DNA from: Proteus vulgaris | GTDB taxonomy: Bacteria; Pseudomonadota; Gammaproteobacteria; Enterobacterales; Enterobacteriaceae | Reading direction: 5' to 3' | Assembly: GCA_901472505.1 (NCBI GenBank) | Contig: LR590468.1 | Span: 3,385,501-3,449,500 of the forward strand | Length of the DNA: 64,000 nucleotides | Shown here: one piece after another, positions 29,490 to 40,245 of the stretch | Numbering within the stretch: position 1 is the first letter of the stretch | Layout of the letters: each line of letters opens with the position of its first letter | Notes under the pieces: model-generated | What the model was told of the DNA's origin: nothing | Database searches by the model: none | The model's input: the letters and a program-made list of their open reading frames with translations, nothing else | Made by a program: the position numbers and the translations under genes

Positions 29490-30647
29490 CTAAATCCAAC
29501 CTTTAGTTCTAAAGGCTTTTAATGTAGTGACGAAATATCTCATCTCTTCGGGTGTGCCTAACGTTAAACGGCTCCAACCCAAAGCGGGTGGAAATTCACG
29601 TCCAACCATTATGTTCGCGTCTTTCATTCTATTTTGATAGGTTTTCACATCACCTTTAACTTTATGGAATATAAAATTGGCATGAGAAGGTGCGTATTCA
29701 ATATCCAGCTCTTTTAAGACATCAACTACCATTTGGCGTGAAACATCAATCGACTTACGGCTATATTCCACATAGGCTTTATCTTTTAATGAGGCTAATG
29801 CGGCAACGGCACCTGCAGTATTAGTATTATCAATGGAAACAAACACATCAACATCCGCAACAACGTCAGGAACAGCAACACCATAACCCACACGAAGTCC
29901 TGCTAATGCATAAATTTTTGAGAAAGTACGAGCGACAATCAGATTTTTATATCCTGCTTCAACTAACGTAATTGCACTGGTAAATTCAGGTGTTGAAACA
30001 AACTCAGCGTATGCTTCATCAATGATAAAAAAGACATTCTCTTTTGCTGATTTTATCCAATGGGTTAAAGCTGCAGTTGGCGTCAACATTGCTGTTGGAT
30101 TATTCGGATTACACAGATATACCATGCTGATGCCATCAAATTCTTGAGCTTTTTTTTGCATGGTTTCTAAATCAAAAGCTAATGTTTTATCAACAGGGAT
30201 TTTAACGATTTTTACCCCTAAAGGTTCTGCATAAAGCTCTGCATAGTTAAACGTGGGATCAGGAACAATCAGTTGAATTGCTTTACCTTCTTTTTGTGCT
30301 TTGTTCGCAACATATTGCACTGCTGCTTGAATTGTCTCAGATGAGCCATTTCCTAAAGAAATATGCTTGTCTGAAAGTTTAAATTCTTTTCCTAACTCAT
30401 TAATTAACTTGCTACGAGCATCATCTGGATATCTAAATGCATTAGGTAAGGCATTAATAATGGCCTGTTTAGCTTTTTGTGACATACCTAATGAGTTTTC
30501 ATTGAAATTAAGCAGTAACGGATTTTCTGCATTAAAAACCAATTTATTTTTTAGTGTTTCATTGGCATAAACTGAACTCACAAAAGGACTTAATGATAAT
30601 CCGCTAATAACTAGGCTTGATGATGTTAAAAATGACCGACGATTCAT
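29490..30647 (-). CDS. Tat-exported HisC-like PLP-dependent aminotransferase
   Basis: 385 residues of fold-type I aminotransferase, nearest in pattern to histidinol-phosphate aminotransferase. Features: NENSLGMSQKAKQAI, LGNGSSETI, YLCNPNNPTA, FIIDEAYAEF, and the PLP-lysine motif ARTFSKIYALAGLRVGYG. The N-terminus MNRRSFLTSSSLVISG ... SSVYA-NE is a twin-arginine signal with a weak h-region and an AxA-like cleavage site, so the enzyme should be folded with PLP and then exported. It is not in a his operon. A LysR gene lies upstream on the same strand. The substrate is unknown. Confidence 0.85.
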   Translation of the reverse strand: MNRRSFLTSSSLVISGLSLSPFVSSVYANETLKNKLVFNAENPLLLNFNENSLGMSQKAKQAIINALPNAFRYPDDARSKLINELGKEFKLSDKHISLGNGSSETIQAAVQYVANKAQKEGKAIQLIVPDPTFNYAELYAEPLGVKIVKIPVDKTLAFDLETMQKKAQEFDGISMVYLCNPNNPTAMLTPTAALTHWIKSAKENVFFIIDEAYAEFVSTPEFTSAITLVEAGYKNLIVARTFSKIYALAGLRVGYGVAVPDVVADVDVFVSIDNTNTAGAVAALASLKDKAYVEYSRKSIDVSRQMVVDVLKELDIEYAPSHANFIFHKVKGDVKTYQNRMKDANIMVGREFPPALGWSRLTLGTPEEMRYFVTTLKAFRTKGWI

Positions 30648-30805
30648 GTTATGTTTCCCAAGTAAATTATTCTATGTTTTATTAGTTCACATAGATTACT
30701 AAAAAAAAGAAAGAAGTAAATAAATATGATAAAATTATAATTATTTATTCATCTTATTTTTTGGGAACAAACAAATAGTTGAATGACTTTGAGATAAAAT
30801 TACGA

Positions 30806-31681
30806 TTACCTTTGCAATTCTTCAGTCTCTATTGCACATTTTTCCGCTTCAGCAATGATCCAGTTTTTAAATTTATCTTGCTTTGAGTTAGGCATAATTT
30901 CACTGGGTGAGAGTAAGTAATAGCTTGAACCATCATTAACAAAGCCGTGTGTGGCGATAAGCTGTTGATCTTTTAATTCATCTTGTACCATAAGAAAAGA
31001 GGCTATCGTCGTACCTAATCCCGCTAGAGCCGCCTGAATAGCCAGATAAAAATGTTCATACTGACTGGTACTGGTAGAAGCAAATGTCATACCCGAATAT
31101 TGATACCAATCTTGCCAAGCTTGAGGGCGCGATAGAGTCGTTAATTGGTTATTTACATGATGGATATTATTAGGCTTTATGACAGCTCCAATTTTTTCAT
31201 CACACACTTTTTCTGCATAAATATTCTTATTCCATAAAAAATCATCCCGTCGAAAGGCCAAATCAACTCCTTCTTTATTAAAATCAATTGCACCTCCCGC
31301 GGCAACTAGGTGCAACGTGATTTCAGGATGTAATGCATAAAAGTGAGAAAGGCGAGGAATAAGCCATTTCATGGCAATAGTCGGTTCACATGAAACCACT
31401 AATACGGGATTATTTAAAGGTGAACGAAGATGTGTAACCGCGTCTTCAAGCTGTTCAAATATTGAAGAAGTTGTTTTATATAAATATCGTCCTGCTTCAT
31501 TTAAATAAACTGCGCGATTACGGCGTTCAAATAAAGGAATACCTAATTCATCTTCTAATAATCGGACTTGTCGGCTTACCGCACTGTGTGTGACATGAAG
31601 TTGCTCTGCGGCACTGACAAAACTGCCCGTTTGTGCGGCACTATTAAAAAAACGTAAGGATGTTAAAGAGGGCATTTTCAT
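30806..31681 (-). CDS. LysR-family transcriptional regulator (GcvA/AmpR subgroup)
   Basis: About 291 residues from the ATG at 31681; longer upstream reading adds an unlikely hydrophobic stretch, so this start was chosen by comparison with GcvA-type proteins (MPSLTSLRFFNSAAQTGSF). Helix-turn-helix at about 20-40 (FVSAAEQLHVTHSAVSRQVR), then a LysR substrate-binding domain. It is divergent from the LysE-type exporter at 31886, which is its likely target. The Tat-exported aminotransferase lies 158 bases downstream. The effector is unknown. Confidence 0.85.
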   Translation of the reverse strand: MKMPSLTSLRFFNSAAQTGSFVSAAEQLHVTHSAVSRQVRLLEDELGIPLFERRNRAVYLNEAGRYLYKTTSSIFEQLEDAVTHLRSPLNNPVLVVSCEPTIAMKWLIPRLSHFYALHPEITLHLVAAGGAIDFNKEGVDLAFRRDDFLWNKNIYAEKVCDEKIGAVIKPNNIHHVNNQLTTLSRPQAWQDWYQYSGMTFASTSTSQYEHFYLAIQAALAGLGTTIASFLMVQDELKDQQLIATHGFVNDGSSYYLLSPSEIMPNSKQDKFKNWIIAEAEKCAIETEELQR

Positions 31682-31885
31682 AAAAGTAAGCCATAAAGTA
31701 AGTAATAAAATAGACGATGAAAACTTACAGATATATTGCAAGATAAATCGCTTTTTATTTTTAGTCAAATTAGCAAAATAGATTGGCTTATGGTGGATTA
31801 AATAGATTTTTTATTAAAATAAGAACCTATTTTATGTCACTTTTTATTACTTATAATTAACTCGAAAGTGAGAATAAGGAAAACA

Positions 31886-32500
31886 ATGAGTGAGCTAATT
31901 GCTGTAGCGGTGATCACAATATTGGCAGTTATTAGTCCTGGGCCTGATTTTGCTATGGTGACAAAAAATAGTTATTCCTATGGTGTGAAAGTTGGACTTG
32001 TTACGGCGATTGGTATTGCGATTGGTGTTCAGATTCATGTTTTTTATACTGTATTTGGTGTTTCTTTTATTATTACAGGATCCCCAATACTCTTTTTTAT
32101 GATGAAGTTATTCGGTGTGGGGTATTTAATTTATTTAGGCTTTAAATCATTAACCAATAAAACGCAATTAACGATTAAAAATGCGATAAATTCAGCCCCT
32201 AGTGCGTATCAGGCATTATGCAGTGGTTTTCTCACTAATGCACTAAATCCTAAAACAATGCTATTTGTTATTGCGCTTTATACACAAGTGGCTAATTTAA
32301 GTCACCCGCTCTGGGTAAACCTTTCTTATGGCATGTTTATCTCTGTTGCACATTGGGTTTGGTTTAGCTGTGTTGCGTTATTTTTCTCTACGCCTTTATT
32401 ACGAACAAAGATACTTTCGCATCAAAAAATCGCAGATAAAATGATTGGCGTATTACTCATTCTTTTGGGCGTTGGATTGCTATTTATTTCAGTGAAATAA
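31886..32500 (+). CDS. LysE/RhtB-family amino-acid exporter
   Basis: 204 residues from the ATG at 31886 (AGGA six bases upstream; a GTG at 31868 is less likely). Contains VISPGPDFAMVTKNSYSYG (the family SPGPDFAMV pattern) and GFLTNALNPKTMLFV, and has about five to six membrane segments. Exports amino acids or homoserine-type compounds from the cytoplasm. It is divergent from a LysR regulator, a common arrangement. The exact substrate cannot be read from the sequence. Confidence 0.88.
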   Translation: MSELIAVAVITILAVISPGPDFAMVTKNSYSYGVKVGLVTAIGIAIGVQIHVFYTVFGVSFIITGSPILFFMMKLFGVGYLIYLGFKSLTNKTQLTIKNAINSAPSAYQALCSGFLTNALNPKTMLFVIALYTQVANLSHPLWVNLSYGMFISVAHWVWFSCVALFFSTPLLRTKILSHQKIADKMIGVLLILLGVGLLFISVK

Positions 32501-32516
32501 AAATATATCTAATAAA

Positions 32517-32545
32517 AAAAGGAGATCACATAATGATCTCCTTTT
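32517..32545. terminator. bidirectional terminator between lysE-like gene and betT
   Basis: AAAAGGAGATCA and TGATCTCCTTTT form a perfect stem with a five-base loop, serving convergent genes on both strands. Confidence 0.85.
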
Positions 32546-32564
32546 CTTTATTTTCAGTTACTAT

Positions 32565-34607
32565 TTAGTTTGATTCAGGGAAAGTTAGTGTTGTTCCCGG
32601 TGCTTCACGACTAAGATGAATAAAATTTAAGTGTTTTTCATATTGGTCTAAAATATCCGTGATCACCTGCTCTTTGGTGTAATCCATTAAGTCATTACCT
32701 TGTGTACCTTCCCATAAATAGGTTTCTAAACGGTAATAATCTGATTTACCTCGGCGAGCACGATAGGTAAATGCGGGTACTGAATATTTTTGTGGCCAAA
32801 TTTGATAAATAAAATTCTGTTCTTGATCGAGATCGACCACAAGCTCCAAATGATGTAAGCGTTCATTATCTTCAATTGGGTAAGAATTGAATTCGACTTT
32901 AGCTCCACGTAATAAAAGCTCTTTAGCAACATCTTGCATTGCTGGCATACAGGTTAAATCTAACATGCGTTGTGTATAGGTTGTTCCTGGGAAGTTCATA
33001 ACCCGCCCTAAACGCTGTTTCCAATTCATCGTGGTATTACCATAAAGTGGCGCAGGTGCATTGGTGTTTAGAGAACTAACACGTCTAAAATCTTCGACTT
33101 TTAATGATTTATAAAGCCCTGCCATAATAAAAAAAATAACAAAACTGAAGGGCAATCCCATGATAATTGTTGTGTTTTGTAATGCCGAAATACCATCGGC
33201 CATTAACATACCTAATGTTAACAATCCAATGGCAATAGACCAAAAAATACGAAGCCAGTTGGGTGCATCGTTATTAACATGACTTAATTGAGAGGTGAAA
33301 TTACCTAATACTAATGAACCGGAATCGGCTGAGGTGACATAAAATAATAGCCCCGTAATTGTAGCGACAGAAGCCGTTAAACCAAAACCGGGGTAGAGTT
33401 CTAATAAGGAATAAAATCCTTTTTCAGGTGCTTCTAATACTGTTTGTGCTAGTTCTTTATTGCCGTGGATCACTTCATATAATGCGCTGTTACCAAAAAT
33501 AGATAACCATAACAGTGTAAAAACAAAGGGAATAATTAATGTGCCTATGACAAACTGTCGAATAGTTCGTCCTCTTGAGATCCGTGCTAAAAATAGACCA
33601 ACAAAAGGTGACCATGCAACCCACCAAGCCCAGAAAAATAGTGTCCAGCTATTCATCCAATCTGTTGGTTTATCAAATGCAAAGCTATTTAACGTCATCC
33701 CTAAGAAACGATTAGTATAATCACCGACATTTAATACCAATGCATTTAATAAAAATTCAGTATCACCTGCAAATAAGATAAATAAAATAAGTCCCAAGGC
33801 GAGTAATACGTTCAGTTCAGATAAAATTCTGATCCCTTTATTGACACCTGATGTTGCCGAAATAACCGCCATAATAACTGATAATAGAATTAATCCTCCT
33901 TGAACACCCAACCCTTGAGGTAAATCAAAAAGAACTTTTAGACCATAATTAAGTTGTACAACACCAATACCTAATGTTGTTGCAATACCAAAAATAGTTC
34001 CTAATACAGCAGCGATATCAACAGTATGACCAATTGGGCCATAAATACGATTTCCAAAGATAGGATAAAGTGCAGAACGTATAGTCAATGGTAAATTGTA
34101 ACGATAACTAAAATAGCCTAGTGCAATACCAATAAGTGCATACATAGACCAGCCCGTCAGGCCATAGTGGAATAAAGTCCACACCATCGACTGACGGGCT
34201 GCTTCTATTGTTTCACCTTCGCCAGTTGGCGGTAACATATATTGTGTAATGGGTTCTGCCACAGAGAAAAACATCAAATCAATCCCAATACCTGCTGCAA
34301 ATAACATTGCAGACCAACTTAAAACACTAAATTCAGGTTTTGATTGTTCAGGTCCTAATTTGATATTTCCAAAACGAGAAGTGGCAACAAAAATAACAAA
34401 AACAATATATAACGTTGCTGCCAATAAATAGTACCAACCAAAGGTTTTTGATACCCATCCCAGTGTTGCCACAATCCATGTATTTGCTGTTTCTGTCATG
34501 AGAATCGTGAAAAAAGAAAACGCTAAAATTAGCGTTGCTGAAGCGAAAAAAACGACAGAGTTTAGCTTGTCTTTCTGGGGTTTTTTTGTGCTGTTAAGAG
34601 TTGTCAT
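32565..34607 (-). CDS. betT: BetT, high-affinity choline transporter (BCCT family)
   Basis: 680 residues from the ATG at 34607 (GGAA upstream; a TTG four codons earlier is less likely). E. coli BetT is 677. Twelve membrane segments, the BCCT signature WTLFFWAWWVAWSPFVGLFLARISRG, and a long cytoplasmic C-terminal tail of about 180 residues, which senses osmolarity in BetT-type carriers. It brings in choline for BetA/BetB. Divergent from betIBA, with BetI-type palindromes between. Confidence 0.95.
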   Translation of the reverse strand: MTTLNSTKKPQKDKLNSVVFFASATLILAFSFFTILMTETANTWIVATLGWVSKTFGWYYLLAATLYIVFVIFVATSRFGNIKLGPEQSKPEFSVLSWSAMLFAAGIGIDLMFFSVAEPITQYMLPPTGEGETIEAARQSMVWTLFHYGLTGWSMYALIGIALGYFSYRYNLPLTIRSALYPIFGNRIYGPIGHTVDIAAVLGTIFGIATTLGIGVVQLNYGLKVLFDLPQGLGVQGGLILLSVIMAVISATSGVNKGIRILSELNVLLALGLILFILFAGDTEFLLNALVLNVGDYTNRFLGMTLNSFAFDKPTDWMNSWTLFFWAWWVAWSPFVGLFLARISRGRTIRQFVIGTLIIPFVFTLLWLSIFGNSALYEVIHGNKELAQTVLEAPEKGFYSLLELYPGFGLTASVATITGLLFYVTSADSGSLVLGNFTSQLSHVNNDAPNWLRIFWSIAIGLLTLGMLMADGISALQNTTIIMGLPFSFVIFFIMAGLYKSLKVEDFRRVSSLNTNAPAPLYGNTTMNWKQRLGRVMNFPGTTYTQRMLDLTCMPAMQDVAKELLLRGAKVEFNSYPIEDNERLHHLELVVDLDQEQNFIYQIWPQKYSVPAFTYRARRGKSDYYRLETYLWEGTQGNDLMDYTKEQVITDILDQYEKHLNFIHLSREAPGTTLTFPESN

Positions 34608-34659
34608 CAGAAATTCCAAAAATTTATTTATCTAAAAGTTAAAAGTTGCATTCTTTGTT

Positions 34660-34676
34660 AACTAATTGAATTAGTT
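34660..34676. promoter_or_regulatory. palindrome in the betT-betI control region
   Basis: AACTAATTGAATTAGTT is a perfect inverted repeat around a central G, near the betT start. It may be an operator, possibly for BetI, but it differs from the other palindrome. Confidence 0.4.
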
Positions 34677-34751
34677 GCAAAGATTCAAATTTTCACAATG
34701 TCCTCCCATGTTTATTTGTAAACTAATTGTGATAAACAATAGTTAATATTG

Positions 34752-34765
34752 ATTGAATGTTCAAT
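34752..34765. promoter_or_regulatory. probable BetI operator
   Basis: ATTGAATGTTCAAT is an inverted repeat in the divergent betT/betI region, within TTGATTGAATGTTCAATTAA, which resembles the BetI operator pattern I recall for enterobacteria and vibrios. Choline would release BetI. Confidence 0.6.
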
Positions 34766-34816
34766 TAAAAAAACGTTTAATAAATGTGTTCAATGTATTT
34801 TTTAGGTCTTTAAAAC

Positions 34817-35419
34817 ATGCCGAAGATAGGAATGCAGTCGATACGTAAACAGCAATTAATCCAAGCGACGTTAGCAGTCATTAATGAGGTTGGAATGCAA
34901 GAGGCGAGTATCGCATTGATAGCTCGAAAAGCCGGTGTTTCTAACGGCATTATTAGCCACTACTTTCGTGATAAAAATGGATTATTGGAAGCTGCCATGC
35001 GCCATATTCAATATCAATTAGGTTTTGCGGTGGCGATACGCTTAAGAATGTTAAGTGATGCAACACCTAAACAACGCATCCAAGCCATTGTTGAGGGTAA
35101 TTTTGATACCACTCAAACCAGTGAAGCTGCGATGAAAACATGGTTAGCGTTTTGGGCAAGTAGTATGCATCAGCCTAATTTGAATCGTCTACAAAAGGTC
35201 AATGATAAAAGGCTTTATTCCAATTTAAGTTACGAGTTTGGGCGTGTTCTTGCTAAAGATCAAGCTCGTTTGGCTGCAAAAGGGTTAGCCGCATTAATTG
35301 ATGGCTTATGGCTACGAAGTGCATTGAGTAATGTCCCTTTTTCTCTTGATGAAGCTAAAACCATTACCAATGAATATATCGATATGCAACTTGCAAATCG
35401 GAGCCCAATAAAGACCTAA
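34817..35419 (+). CDS. betI: BetI, choline-responsive TetR-family repressor
   Basis: 200 residues with the TetR helix-turn-helix ([21 protein letters not shown]) and the start [19 protein letters not shown], as in E. coli BetI. It represses the bet genes in the absence of choline. First gene of betIBA, 25 bases before betB. Confidence 0.95.
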   Translation: MPKIGMQSIRKQQLIQATLAVINEVGMQEASIALIARKAGVSNGIISHYFRDKNGLLEAAMRHIQYQLGFAVAIRLRMLSDATPKQRIQAIVEGNFDTTQTSEAAMKTWLAFWASSMHQPNLNRLQKVNDKRLYSNLSYEFGRVLAKDQARLAAKGLAALIDGLWLRSALSNVPFSLDEAKTITNEYIDMQLANRSPIKT

Positions 35420-35444
35420 AAAAACCAATAACAAAGGAGAAACT

Positions 35445-36920
35445 ATGCCAAACCCACCGTTACAGAAACTTTATATTCATGGTGGATATGTTGATTGTGC
35501 ACAACCGGAATGTGAGCAATTTGAAGCGATTAATCCAGCTAATGGCGAAGTGATCGCACATTTACAGTCCGCGAGTGAAGAAGATATCAATTGGGCCGTT
35601 GAAAGTGCTAAACAAGGACAAAAAATATGGGCCGCAATGACAGCAATGGAACGCTCTCGAATTTTACGACGTGCTGTTGATATTTTGCGTGAACGTAATG
35701 ATGAATTGGCTCATTTAGAAACCTTAGACACAGGCAAACCGCTATCTGAAACACGCTATGTTGATATTGTGACGGGAGCTGATGTTTTAGAGTATTACGC
35801 AGGTCTGATCCCAGCCCTTGAAGGGGAGCAAATTCCGCTTAGGGAAACCGCTTTTGTTTATACGCGACGTGAGCCTTTGGGAATTGTTGCTGGGATTGGT
35901 GCTTGGAATTATCCCATTCAAATCGCGTTGTGGAAATCGGCACCTGCACTTGCCGCGGGTAATGCGATGATCTTTAAACCGAGTGAAATGACTTCACTTA
36001 CGGCATTAAAATTGGCTGAAATATACACCGAAGCGGGATTGCCGAAAGGGGTTTTTAATGTTGTTACAGGAAAAGCCAATGTAGGACAGTGGCTAACACA
36101 ACATCCTGATATTGCTAAAGTTTCCTTTACTGGTGGAATTGAAACCGGTAAGAAGGTGATGTCAAATGCCTCTGCATCAAGTTTAAAAGAAGTGACAATG
36201 GAGCTTGGTGGAAAATCGCCTTTAATTATTTTTGATGATGCAGATTTAGATACCGCCGCTGATATTGCGATGATGGCGAATTTTTATAGTTCAGGGCAGG
36301 TGTGTACTAATGGTACTCGTATTTTTGTTCCTGAAAGATTAAAACCTGCATTTGAAGCGAAAATTACAGAGCGCGTATCACGTATTAGGATCGGTTCTCC
36401 TCTTGAAATGGATACTAATTTTGGTCCATTGGTCAGTTTTCCTCATCTTGAAAAAGTCTTGAATTATATTGAGTTAGGTAAAACTCAAGGGGCGAGATTA
36501 CTTTGCGGTGGTCATCGTCTATTGGAAGGCAATTTGGCTCAAGGCGCTTATGTTGCCCCTACCGTTTTCACAGATTGCACTGATGATATGAAAATCACGC
36601 AAGATGAAATTTTCGGCCCTGTGATGAGTATTCTCAGTTATCAAACTGAAGATGAAGTGATTTTACGCGCAAATAATAGCGTTTATGGTTTAGCTGCAGG
36701 TCTTGTCACCAAAGATCTCACAACAGCTCACCGTGTTATTCACCAATTAGAAGCTGGTATTTGTTGGATTAATACATGGGGAGAGTCTCCAGCAGAAATG
36801 CCAGTGGGTGGCTATAAACATTCTGGCGTAGGGCGTGAAAACGGGCTTGTTACATTACAGAATTATACTCAAATAAAATCAATTCAAGTTGAACTTGGGG
36901 AGTTTTCATCCGTTTTTTAA
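35445..36920 (+). CDS. betB: BetB, betaine aldehyde dehydrogenase
   Basis: Oxidises betaine aldehyde to glycine betaine with NAD(P). 491 residues; Glu253 in MELGGKSP and catalytic Cys287 in [11 protein letters not shown] are in the usual places, together with the [10 protein letters not shown] cofactor loop. AAAGGAG precedes the ATG. Central gene of betIBA. Confidence 0.96.
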   Translation: MPNPPLQKLYIHGGYVDCAQPECEQFEAINPANGEVIAHLQSASEEDINWAVESAKQGQKIWAAMTAMERSRILRRAVDILRERNDELAHLETLDTGKPLSETRYVDIVTGADVLEYYAGLIPALEGEQIPLRETAFVYTRREPLGIVAGIGAWNYPIQIALWKSAPALAAGNAMIFKPSEMTSLTALKLAEIYTEAGLPKGVFNVVTGKANVGQWLTQHPDIAKVSFTGGIETGKKVMSNASASSLKEVTMELGGKSPLIIFDDADLDTAADIAMMANFYSSGQVCTNGTRIFVPERLKPAFEAKITERVSRIRIGSPLEMDTNFGPLVSFPHLEKVLNYIELGKTQGARLLCGGHRLLEGNLAQGAYVAPTVFTDCTDDMKITQDEIFGPVMSILSYQTEDEVILRANNSVYGLAAGLVTKDLTTAHRVIHQLEAGICWINTWGESPAEMPVGGYKHSGVGRENGLVTLQNYTQIKSIQVELGEFSSVF

Positions 36921-36959
36921 TCCATTCTTTTTTTAATGACTGAAACAGAGGAGATAACA

Positions 36960-38639
36960 ATGGTCTATGACTACATTATTATCGGTGCTGGTTCAGCCGG
37001 TAACGTTCTTGCTACCCGCTTGACAGAAGATCCTGAAGTTACTGTGCTGCTCCTTGAAGCTGGAGGTCCGGACTACAGGTTCGATTTTCGCACACAAATG
37101 CCAGCGGCATTAGCTTATCCGTTACAAGGTAGGCGATATAACTGGGCTTATGAAACTGAGCCTGAACCCTATATGAATAACCGACGAATGGAATGTGGTC
37201 GTGGTAAAGGGCTTGGTGGATCATCATTAATCAATGGTATGTGTTATATTCGCGGTAATGCGATGGATTTTGATGGTTGGGCTAAATTACCCGGTCTTGA
37301 AGAGTGGGATTATTTAAGCTGTTTGCCTTATTTTCGTAAAGCTGAAACACGTGATATTGGTGCTAATGATTACCATGGTGATAAAGGGCCCGTAAGCGTG
37401 ACTACGCCGAAAAAAGGCAATAATATCTTATTTCAAGCAATGATTGAGGCTGGTGTACAAGCGGGATATCCAAGAACGGTTGACCTTAACGGCTATCAGC
37501 AAGAGGGTTTTGGCCCGATGGATAGAACCGTCACACCTAAAGGTCGTCGAGCAAGCACAGCAAGAGGCTATCTTGATCAAGCCAAAGTACGTAAAAACTT
37601 AACGATTGAGACTCATGCGACAACAGATATCATCGAATTTGAAGGTAAAAAAGCCGTGGGTGTTCGTTATTTTTCAGGAGAAAACACCACACCTCATCGT
37701 GTCAAAGCCAATCGAGAAGTCTTACTTTGCGCTGGTGCAATTGCTTCGCCTCAAATTTTGCAACGTTCGGGGGTGGGGCCTGAAAAGGTATTAAATGAAT
37801 TTAATATTTCACCTGTACATGTATTACCGGGTGTTGGGGAAAATCTGCAAGATCATTTAGAAATGTATTTGCAGTATGAATGTAAAAAACCTGTTTCACT
37901 TTATCCTGCTTTAAAATGGTATAACCAACCTAAGATTGGTGCGCAATGGTTATTTCAAGGAACAGGTATAGGTGCAAGTAATCAATTTGAAGCTGGGGGA
38001 TTTATTCGCTCTAGCGAAAAATACGCGTGGCCTAATATTCAATTCCACTTTCTGCCCGTCGCCATCAATTATAATGGGACCAATGCCGTAGATATTCATG
38101 GTTTCCAAGCACATGTGGGATCGATGCGTTCACCTAGTAGGGGGCGAGTAAAATTAGCATCTACAGATCCTCATCAACATCCAAGTATCTTGTTTAATTA
38201 CATGTCCACAGAACAAGATTGGGAAGAGTTTCGTGCAGCAATTCGGATCACACGAGAAATAATGGCACAACCTGCATTAGATCCTTATCGTGGAGAAGAA
38301 ATTAGCCCTGGGAAACACATTCAAAGTGATGAAGAACTTGATGCTTTTGTTAGAGAACGAGCAGAAACGGCATTTCACCCTTGTGGTACTTGTAAAATGG
38401 GTACAGATGAAATGGCGGTTGTTGATGGGGAAGGTCGAGTACATGGTATTAAAAACTTAAGAGTTATTGATGCATCTATTATGCCTTTAATTATTACAGG
38501 TAATTTGAATGCGACTACCATTATGATGGCAGAAAAGCTAGCTGATAAGGTAAGAGGAATAGCACCTTTACCTAAAAGCGAGGCTGACTATTACGTTGCA
38601 GGTGATCAACCTGCGAGAAAAATAAATTTAAACGCCTAA
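36960..38639 (+). CDS. betA: BetA, choline dehydrogenase
   Basis: A GMC-family flavoprotein that oxidises choline to betaine aldehyde at the membrane. 559 residues from the ATG at 36960, which has GAGGAG seven bases upstream; the TTG/ATG-like codons before it lack homology. FAD motif [10 protein letters not shown] (6-15), [14 protein letters not shown], and the C-terminal [16 protein letters not shown]. Closely similar to E. coli BetA. Confidence 0.96.
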   Translation: MVYDYIIIGAGSAGNVLATRLTEDPEVTVLLLEAGGPDYRFDFRTQMPAALAYPLQGRRYNWAYETEPEPYMNNRRMECGRGKGLGGSSLINGMCYIRGNAMDFDGWAKLPGLEEWDYLSCLPYFRKAETRDIGANDYHGDKGPVSVTTPKKGNNILFQAMIEAGVQAGYPRTVDLNGYQQEGFGPMDRTVTPKGRRASTARGYLDQAKVRKNLTIETHATTDIIEFEGKKAVGVRYFSGENTTPHRVKANREVLLCAGAIASPQILQRSGVGPEKVLNEFNISPVHVLPGVGENLQDHLEMYLQYECKKPVSLYPALKWYNQPKIGAQWLFQGTGIGASNQFEAGGFIRSSEKYAWPNIQFHFLPVAINYNGTNAVDIHGFQAHVGSMRSPSRGRVKLASTDPHQHPSILFNYMSTEQDWEEFRAAIRITREIMAQPALDPYRGEEISPGKHIQSDEELDAFVRERAETAFHPCGTCKMGTDEMAVVDGEGRVHGIKNLRVIDASIMPLIITGNLNATTIMMAEKLADKVRGIAPLPKSEADYYVAGDQPARKINLNA

Positions 38640-38651
38640 TTTACTGGTTAT

Positions 38652-38678
38652 AAAAGAGGAATGTAAATTCCTCTTTTA
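38652..38678 (+). terminator. betIBA terminator
   Basis: AAAAGAGGAAT and ATTCCTCTTTT form a perfect stem with a four-base loop. Confidence 0.85.
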
Positions 38679-38994
38679 TATTTTTATCACTGTCTTTTTT
38701 CTATAACTATAAATATTGTTTATGTAAGTGATGCGTGTATAGGTGAAAAATGTTATTAATTTCTATCATAAATATTTCTAAATAAAATTACTTTATAAGA
38801 CATGTTCAAAATAACGAGATAAATTCAAGTAAGACAACGATTTTTCTCCTATATTTGTGATGAAAGTCAACTCTCCTTAAATGAAGCATTCCATTAATTA
38901 TAATAAACAGACGACGAAAACGTTTGCATAATATTTTTATGTAGATAGAATTCGTCAGATTTTTTTGGCCTGGTGAAATTAATAGGGGGTTAAA
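38679..38994. other. codBA promoter region
   Basis: About 316 bases without a gene. Contains the PurR box at 38914-38929, 66 bases before the codB start; otherwise AT-rich with no other feature I can support. Confidence 0.5.
38914..38929 (+). promoter_or_regulatory. PurR box upstream of codBA
   Basis: ACGAAAACGTTTGCAT matches the PurR operator pattern (ACGCAAACGTTTNCGT) with the central AAACGTTT intact. PurR with hypoxanthine or guanine represses codBA in E. coli, so the control appears conserved. Confidence 0.8.
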
Positions 38995-40245
38995 GTGTCT
39001 CAGGACAACAATTATAGTCAGGGCCCTGTGCCCATATCCGCAAGAAAGGGTGGATTAGCGTTAACCTTTGTGATGTTGGGATTAACGTTTTTTTCAGCCA
39101 GTATGTGGACTGGCGGCGCTCTTGGTACTGGTCTCTCCTTTAATGATTTCTTCCTCGCAGTTCTAATTGGTAATCTTCTTCTTGGTATCTACACCGCATT
39201 TCTTGGTTTTATTGGTTCAAAAACGGGTCTCACTACACATCTCCTCGCGCGTTACTCTTTCGGTATTAAAGGTTCTTGGCTTCCCTCATTTTTACTCGGT
39301 GGTACTCAGGTGGGTTGGTTTGGTGTGGGGGTGGCAATGTTCGCCATTCCGGTAGGAAAAGCCACAGGTATTGATATTAATCTCCTTATCGCCATTTCCG
39401 GCATCTTAATGACCATCACTGTATTCTTCGGTATTTCTGCGCTCACTGTTCTCTCTATCATTGCTGTTCCCGCTATAGCCATCCTCGGAAGTTACTCTGT
39501 TTATCTTGCGATACATGATTTGGGGGGGCTTTCGACATTGATGGCAGTAAAACCTGCCCAACCATTAGATTTTAATTTAGCACTAGCGATGGTTGTGGGA
39601 TCCTTTATTAGTGCGGGTACATTAACTGCTGATTTCGTGCGGTTTGGACGCAATCCTAAAGTTGCGGTGGTTGTCGCCATTATTGCCTTCTTCTTAGGAA
39701 ATACCTTGATGTTTGTCTTTGGTGCTGCGGGCGCGGCTTCACTGGGAATGGCTGATATTTCTGATGTTATGATTGCACAAGGATTATTGCTTCCTGCAAT
39801 CGTGGTGCTGGGGTTAAATATCTGGACAACGAATGACAATGCGCTATATGCATCAGGATTAGGTTTTGCCAATATCACCGGTTTATCAAGTAAAAAGCTT
39901 TCAGTGATAAACGGTATTATCGGTACGTTGTGTGCATTATGGCTTTATAATAATTTTGTCGGTTGGTTAACCTTTTTGTCTGCTGCAATTCCACCTGTAG
40001 GTGGCGTTATTATTGCAGATTATCTGATGAATAAGGCACGCTATAACACCTTTCATGTTGCTACAATGCAATCGGTTAACTGGGTAGCGCTACTTGCTGT
40101 CGCTATCGGAATTGTTGCAGGACATTGGTTACCGGGTATTGTACCTGTTAATGCTGTATTAGGTGGAGCAATAAGTTACGCTGTGTTAAATCCAATATTA
40201 AATCGTCGTACAGCGCGACAAGCGGAGATAAGTCATGCTGGGTAA
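38995..40245 (+). CDS. codB: CodB, cytosine permease
   Basis: 416 residues with about twelve membrane segments (NCS1 family). It starts with GTG, as in E. coli, and is nearly collinear with it: [74 protein letters not shown] lies a few bases upstream. The stretch 39110-39500 uses mostly CTT/CTC Leu and C-ended codons, whereas the rest of the gene and its neighbours use TTA; see findings. It overlaps codA by 11 bases. Confidence 0.95.
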   Translation: MSQDNNYSQGPVPISARKGGLALTFVMLGLTFFSASMWTGGALGTGLSFNDFFLAVLIGNLLLGIYTAFLGFIGSKTGLTTHLLARYSFGIKGSWLPSFLLGGTQVGWFGVGVAMFAIPVGKATGIDINLLIAISGILMTITVFFGISALTVLSIIAVPAIAILGSYSVYLAIHDLGGLSTLMAVKPAQPLDFNLALAMVVGSFISAGTLTADFVRFGRNPKVAVVVAIIAFFLGNTLMFVFGAAGAASLGMADISDVMIAQGLLLPAIVVLGLNIWTTNDNALYASGLGFANITGLSSKKLSVINGIIGTLCALWLYNNFVGWLTFLSAAIPPVGGVIIADYLMNKARYNTFHVATMQSVNWVALLAVAIGIVAGHWLPGIVPVNAVLGGAISYAVLNPILNRRTARQAEISHAG

